A stretch of DNA of 64,000 nucleotides. Source: JAHFUS01 sp035689115. GTDB lineage: Bacteria; Actinomycetota; Acidimicrobiia; Acidimicrobiales; GCA-2861595. The position numbers and the translations under genes are program-made. The notes below the pieces were generated by a model. That model ran no database searches and was not told the DNA's origin. It was given only the letters and a program-made list of their open reading frames with translations. The stretch is from NCBI GenBank assembly GCA_035689115.1, contig DASSMA010000042.1:1-64000 (forward strand), in the 5' to 3' direction. This document shows, one piece after another, positions 60,985 to 64,000 of this stretch (the stretch's first letter is position 1; every line of letters starts with the position of its first letter).

Positions 60985-61635
60985 GTGAGCCAACCGGCCG
61001 TCCTCGCCGTCCTGGCCGCCATCTGGGCGGCCGTGCTGGTGCCTGTCGTCCGACGCCGGCGGCCCGTCGTCCTGCCGCCGGTCGACCCCGGCGGGATCCT
61101 CGAGATCCCCCGCCGCTACCCCCGGGCCGTCGTCCTGCCGGGCCTGGTCCTCACGGTGGGCGGCGCGCTCGTCGGTGCGGTGCTGGCCGACGGGGTGCTG
61201 ACCCGGCTGGAGCTGGCCGGGGCCGGCGTCTTCCTCGCGCTGGCTGCGCTGCCGTCCGTCCCGGCCATCGTGGCCGGAACGCCGTACCTGCGCATCGACC
61301 CCTCCGGCGTCGAGGTCGCCCTGTCCGGCCGGTTGGCCTGGCACCAGGTCGACGGCGTGGTCGCCTACCGGCTCGGCGCCCGGTTCCGATGGGCGCTGGT
61401 CAGCGCCCACCGGTCGGTGCCGCGGCCGCCGGGCATCCACCGCCTCTTCCGCTCGCTCGACGCGGCCTGCGTCGGCCATCCCGTGTGGTCGGGGCTGCCG
61501 GTGGCCGGGGCCCGGCCCGAGCTGGTGGCCCAGGTCCTCGCCACCCTCGAGGCGCACGGTGTGCCGGTTCTCGAGCCGAGGCCGGGCGGCCTCCGCCGCT
61601 GCGCCCGGCTGGTGCTCGGGTTCTTGACTCCGTAG
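60985..61635 (+). CDS. Membrane protein, unknown
   Basis: A 216-residue protein with an N-terminal helix (about 4-18) and two further helices (about 46-66 and 75-92), then a soluble domain of ~115 residues with YLRIDPSGVEVALSGRLAWHQVDGVV, in part, resembling bacterial PH-like domains. The GTG lies seven bases behind CATCAT. It converges with the HTH-regulator gene, seven bases apart. Confidence 0.7.
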   Translation: MSQPAVLAVLAAIWAAVLVPVVRRRRPVVLPPVDPGGILEIPRRYPRAVVLPGLVLTVGGALVGAVLADGVLTRLELAGAGVFLALAALPSVPAIVAGTPYLRIDPSGVEVALSGRLAWHQVDGVVAYRLGARFRWALVSAHRSVPRPPGIHRLFRSLDAACVGHPVWSGLPVAGARPELVAQVLATLEAHGVPVLEPRPGGLRRCARLVLGFLTP

Positions 61636-61642
61636 GACCGGG

Positions 61643-62332
61643 TCAGCCGGCGGACGCCCGCTCGCGGAGCAGGAGCCGGCAGCCGGCCACCACGGGGTCC
61701 CGGCGCACGAGGGCCACGACCTCGACGGGCTGGTCGCACGGGAGGTTGTCGGCGATGCCCTCGGCCAGGCCCCGGTGGAGCTCGCACACGACGTCGGGGG
61801 CGACGGCGGCCAGCGACGCGTAGGGGCAGCGGGTGAGCACCAGTTCGGGTGCAGCCGGCGAGCCGGCCTGGAGCGGCGCGAAGCCGTGGGCCGCCACCAG
61901 GTCGGTGAGCACGTCGAACGCCGCCCGGCCGGCGGACGCCGACTGGCCGGCGGGCGAACCGGTGATGGCCCGGCCCGCGTCGCGCCCCACCAGGCGGGGC
62001 TCGTCGCGGGTGCGGACGGCGTCCAGCAGCAGGGCGGCCAGCCGCTCGAAGTGGTTCTCGCTCCCCCACACGCCGAGCACGCCGGGCGCCCGGCGGTAGA
62101 TCGAGCGGGGCCGGCCCCGGGCCACCACCGGGTCCCGCTCCTCCAGCACCAGGCCGGCGCCGATCAGCAGGGCCAGGTGCTGGCGGACGGCGCTGTGGTG
62201 GAGGCCGAGCGTGGTGGCCAACTCGCGCACGCCGGGCGGCTCGGGCGCCTGGTCGATCAGGCGGAAGAGGGCGTGGCGGGTGGGCTGGCCGAGTGCGCGC
62301 GCCTGACGCTGGAGCCTCTCGCCCTCGTCCAC
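61643..62332 (-). CDS. ArsR-type HTH regulator with Cys motif (SufR-like)
   Basis: A 229-residue regulator with an N-terminal winged helix (ALGQPTRHALFRLIDQ, VRELATTLGLHHSAVRQHLALL) and a C-terminal domain with Cys169, Cys183, Cys199 and Cys218. The CPYASLA..PDVVC..H pattern and spacing resemble the iron-sulfur-binding region of SufR-like repressors. A redox- or iron-sensing role is therefore likely but inferred. The GTG lies six bases after CATACT, suggesting a leaderless mRNA. Confidence 0.85.
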   Translation of the reverse strand: MDEGERLQRQARALGQPTRHALFRLIDQAPEPPGVRELATTLGLHHSAVRQHLALLIGAGLVLEERDPVVARGRPRSIYRRAPGVLGVWGSENHFERLAALLLDAVRTRDEPRLVGRDAGRAITGSPAGQSASAGRAAFDVLTDLVAAHGFAPLQAGSPAAPELVLTRCPYASLAAVAPDVVCELHRGLAEGIADNLPCDQPVEVVALVRRDPVVAGCRLLLRERASAG

Positions 62333-62338
62333 GGCGTC

Positions 62339-62344
62339 AGTATG
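62339..62344 (-). promoter_or_regulatory. -10 element of HTH-regulator gene
   Basis: Minus strand CATACT, six bases, then the GTG at 62332; no ribosome site. Fits the leaderless pattern. Confidence 0.45.
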
Positions 62345-62350
62345 CCGTGG

Positions 62351-62758
62351 TCAGCCCTCCAGCCGCCGCCGAAACTCCTCCTCGCGCTCGCGCAGCTCCT
62401 TCTCGCGGCGGCGCAGCTGTTCCTCGCGGACCCGGAGGCGGGCCAGTTCCTCGCGCTCGCTCACCACGTCGCTCACGCCCTCGGTGGGCCGGAGCAGGTG
62501 TTCCGGTTCGGCGTCGACGCCGCGCGGGGCGGCGCGGTAGACGCTGGAACCCGGCTCCCAGGTGGTGTTGCGGGGCCGGCCCATGATGAGCCAGGCGAGG
62601 GCGCCGGCGTCGGGCAGGAAGAGCACGAGCAGGAGCCAGACCATCTTGGGGAGGTTCCGGCACAGCGACTCGTCGGTGCCGATGACGTCGAACAGGCAGT
62701 AGAGCCACAGGCCCAGCAGGGCCACGAAGAAGATGCCCCCAGCGTCGAACAACAGCAC
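62351..62758 (-). CDS. PLDc_N-domain membrane protein
   Basis: A 135-residue protein: two membrane helices (about 5-25 and 39-58) of the PLDc_N type with FDVIGTD and VWLLLVLFLPDAGALAWLIMGRPR, in part, then a charged coiled-coil tail (REEQLRRREKELREREEE). Similar short proteins are common in actinobacteria and lack the phospholipase domain. GTG at 62758 follows GGGGGAGG. Confidence 0.88.
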   Translation of the reverse strand: MLLFDAGGIFFVALLGLWLYCLFDVIGTDESLCRNLPKMVWLLLVLFLPDAGALAWLIMGRPRNTTWEPGSSVYRAAPRGVDAEPEHLLRPTEGVSDVVSEREELARLRVREEQLRRREKELREREEEFRRRLEG

Positions 62759-62932
62759 CCTGCGCCTCCCCCGTGCACGCCGATGTGGGGCGAATGGTAC
62801 GCCACCGGCCGAACCGGCGCACGGGATTTCCGCTGCGGCGAGGCGGGATCATCCTCACGGGATGATCCCTGCCGCCACCCCCCGGTCGCATAGTTGCTGG
62901 CAGGCGCAACGCGAGCGTTCCGGAGGTGCACC

Positions 62933-63529
62933 ATGGCCGCGTCGGTGGCAGTCAGAGGAGGGGTCGCCGCAGGCGAACCGGACGAGGCCCGCTGGTGGTG
63001 GGTCCGCCTGCTCACGGGGCTGATCTGGCTGCTCTTCGGCTTCGCCATCCTCAACGGTCACGACGAGATCAGCACGGTGTGGACAGTCGCCGTGTTCGCC
63101 GGCGTCATGTTCGCAGCGATCGCCATCTCCGAGTTCCTGACGGCGGGGTTCGTGGAGAGTTGGCGGTGGCTGCACGTCCTGCTCGGCGTCGCCAGCGGCA
63201 TCGCCGCCATCTGCGCCTTCGCCTGGCCGGGGCAGACGTTCCTCACCCTCGCCGCCATCATGGGCTGGTACCTGCTGGCCACCGGTGTCCTGCACATCGC
63301 CATCGGCTTCAACCAGAAGGGCTTCGAGGACCTCTGGTGGTCGGCCGTCCTGGTCGGCGTGGTCGAGATCCTGCTCGGGTTCTGGGCCATCGGCTACCCG
63401 GGCCGCTCGATCAAGCTCCTCGTGCTGTGGATCACCATGACCGCCCTGGCCCGTGGCCTGCTGGAGGTCGTCAACGCCTTCTCGCTCCGCTCCGCCCGTC
63501 GGGGCCCGACCACCTCCGGGGGGTTCTGA
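62933..63529 (+). CDS. HdeD-like (DUF308) membrane protein
   Basis: A 198-residue membrane protein with six predicted helices, including LLTGLIWLLFGFAILNG and HVLLGVASGIAAICAFAWPG, the paired-repeat pattern of HdeD/DUF308 proteins, linked to acid or general stress. GGAGGTG precedes the ATG at 62933. The stop overlaps the start of the next gene (TGATG). Confidence 0.9.
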   Translation: MAASVAVRGGVAAGEPDEARWWWVRLLTGLIWLLFGFAILNGHDEISTVWTVAVFAGVMFAAIAISEFLTAGFVESWRWLHVLLGVASGIAAICAFAWPGQTFLTLAAIMGWYLLATGVLHIAIGFNQKGFEDLWWSAVLVGVVEILLGFWAIGYPGRSIKLLVLWITMTALARGLLEVVNAFSLRSARRGPTTSGGF

Positions 63530-64000
63530 TGTCCGACGCCGTTCTCCAGCCCACGACCCGTCGCGGCGGGTGGTGGCGACCCACCGTGGCCGCCGTCCTC
63601 GTCGCCCTCTCCGTCATCTCGTTCGTACTGGCCGTCCCGAGCGTGTGGGCCCGCCGCAACTTCCTGAACACCGACCGCTTCGTGTCGCGCACCGCGCCGC
63701 TCATCCACGACCCCGCCGTGCAGGCGGCCGTCAGCGCCCGGATCACCGCCGAGCTGATGACCCTCATCAACCCCCAGGACCTCTTCGAGCAGGTCCTGCC
63801 GGAGAAGGGCAAGATCCTCGCCGTCCCGCTGGCCGGCGCCGTTCGCGGCTTCGTCAGCGACCGGGTGGACACGTTCGTGGCATCGGATCGGTTCGCCACG
63901 ATCTGGGAGAGCGCGATCCGCGTCGCCCACCAGACCTCGACCAACGTCCTCAGGGACAGGAGCAAGGTGGTCACCGCCCAGGGCGACACGGTCACCCTGA
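63529..64000 (+). CDS. Integral membrane protein, N-terminal part (cut by edge)
   Basis: The first 157 codons are present. An N-terminal helix (about 18-40; VAAVLVALSVISFVLAVPSVW) is followed by an outside segment containing NTDRFVSRTAPLIHDPAVQAAVSARI, in part, a start typical of actinobacterial integral membrane proteins of unknown function that end with several more helices. Coupled to the HdeD-like gene by TGATG. The rest lies beyond the right edge. Confidence 0.8.
   Translation, partial: MSDAVLQPTTRRGGWWRPTVAAVLVALSVISFVLAVPSVWARRNFLNTDRFVSRTAPLIHDPAVQAAVSARITAELMTLINPQDLFEQVLPEKGKILAVPLAGAVRGFVSDRVDTFVASDRFATIWESAIRVAHQTSTNVLRDRSKVVTAQGDTVTL

Overview
The window comes from a strongly GC-rich actinobacterium, most likely of the class Acidimicrobiia. 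The evidence is the base composition, many GTG starts, stop-start overlaps (ATGA, GTGA), start codons sitting 6-7 bases behind a -10-like hexamer, and a secreted protein built from ~42-residue GYW..ASDGGIFSFGDA repeats, which I know mainly from Acidimicrobiia. No mobile element, CRISPR array or tRNA was seen. The left edge cuts a 16S rRNA gene on the minus strand, so an rRNA operon lies to the left.

Layout. 0-0.8 kb: 5' end of 16S rRNA, leader with boxA and a strong promoter. 0.8-3.0 kb: divergent class A penicillin-binding protein with PASTA domains. 3.0-12.0 kb: minus-strand arginine cluster argC-J-B-D-F-R-G-H plus a 3-methyladenine DNA glycosylase, mostly translationally coupled, led by a promoter that appears leaderless and overlaps an ARG-box-like site. 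12.1-15.9 kb: sugar-binding lipoprotein fused by overlap to a NarL-type sensor kinase, facing its LuxR-type regulator. 16-20 kb: a protein with a sigma region-4-like helix, a J-domain protein, a hemerythrin and an L,D-transpeptidase. 20-22.7 kb: copper ATPase and CsoR with a clear operator. 22.7-28 kb: lipoprotein, sulfatase, membrane proteins, repeat protein. 28.2-30.7 kb: complete AmmeMemoRadiSam trio. 30.7-35.1 kb: methyltransferase, PAS-GGDEF-EAL protein, YceI protein, nucleotidyltransferase, small membrane protein.

35.0-41.2 kb holds the most interesting locus: a class III lanthipeptide cluster in the order lanKC - precursor - ABC - ABC, the same order as ramCSAB of Streptomyces (SapB morphogen). 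The 42-residue precursor has a LLDLQ leader motif and two predicted S-x2-S-xn-C ring units, one nearly identical to a SapB ring.

41.6-43.2 kb: YCII/DGPF protein with its ECF sigma factor. 43.2-61 kb looks like a stress/hypoxia island. It carries a PNPOx-like protein, PRPP synthetase, a phosphoribosyltransferase-hydrolase fusion (like Rv0571c), a CBS-pair protein (like Rv2626c), small acidic proteins, an OmpR-type two-component system with ApbE and a ferric-reductase-like membrane protein, a GAF-SpoIIE-type phosphatase, DsbB and TlpA-like proteins, an AhpD-like protein, DsrE, TusE/DsrC and a sulfide:quinone-reductase-like flavoprotein. Repeated copies of a motif close to GGGACCTTCGGCCC, resembling the DosR/DevR box, stand in front of these genes. 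61-64 kb: membrane proteins, a cysteine-bearing HTH regulator and a membrane protein cut by the right edge.
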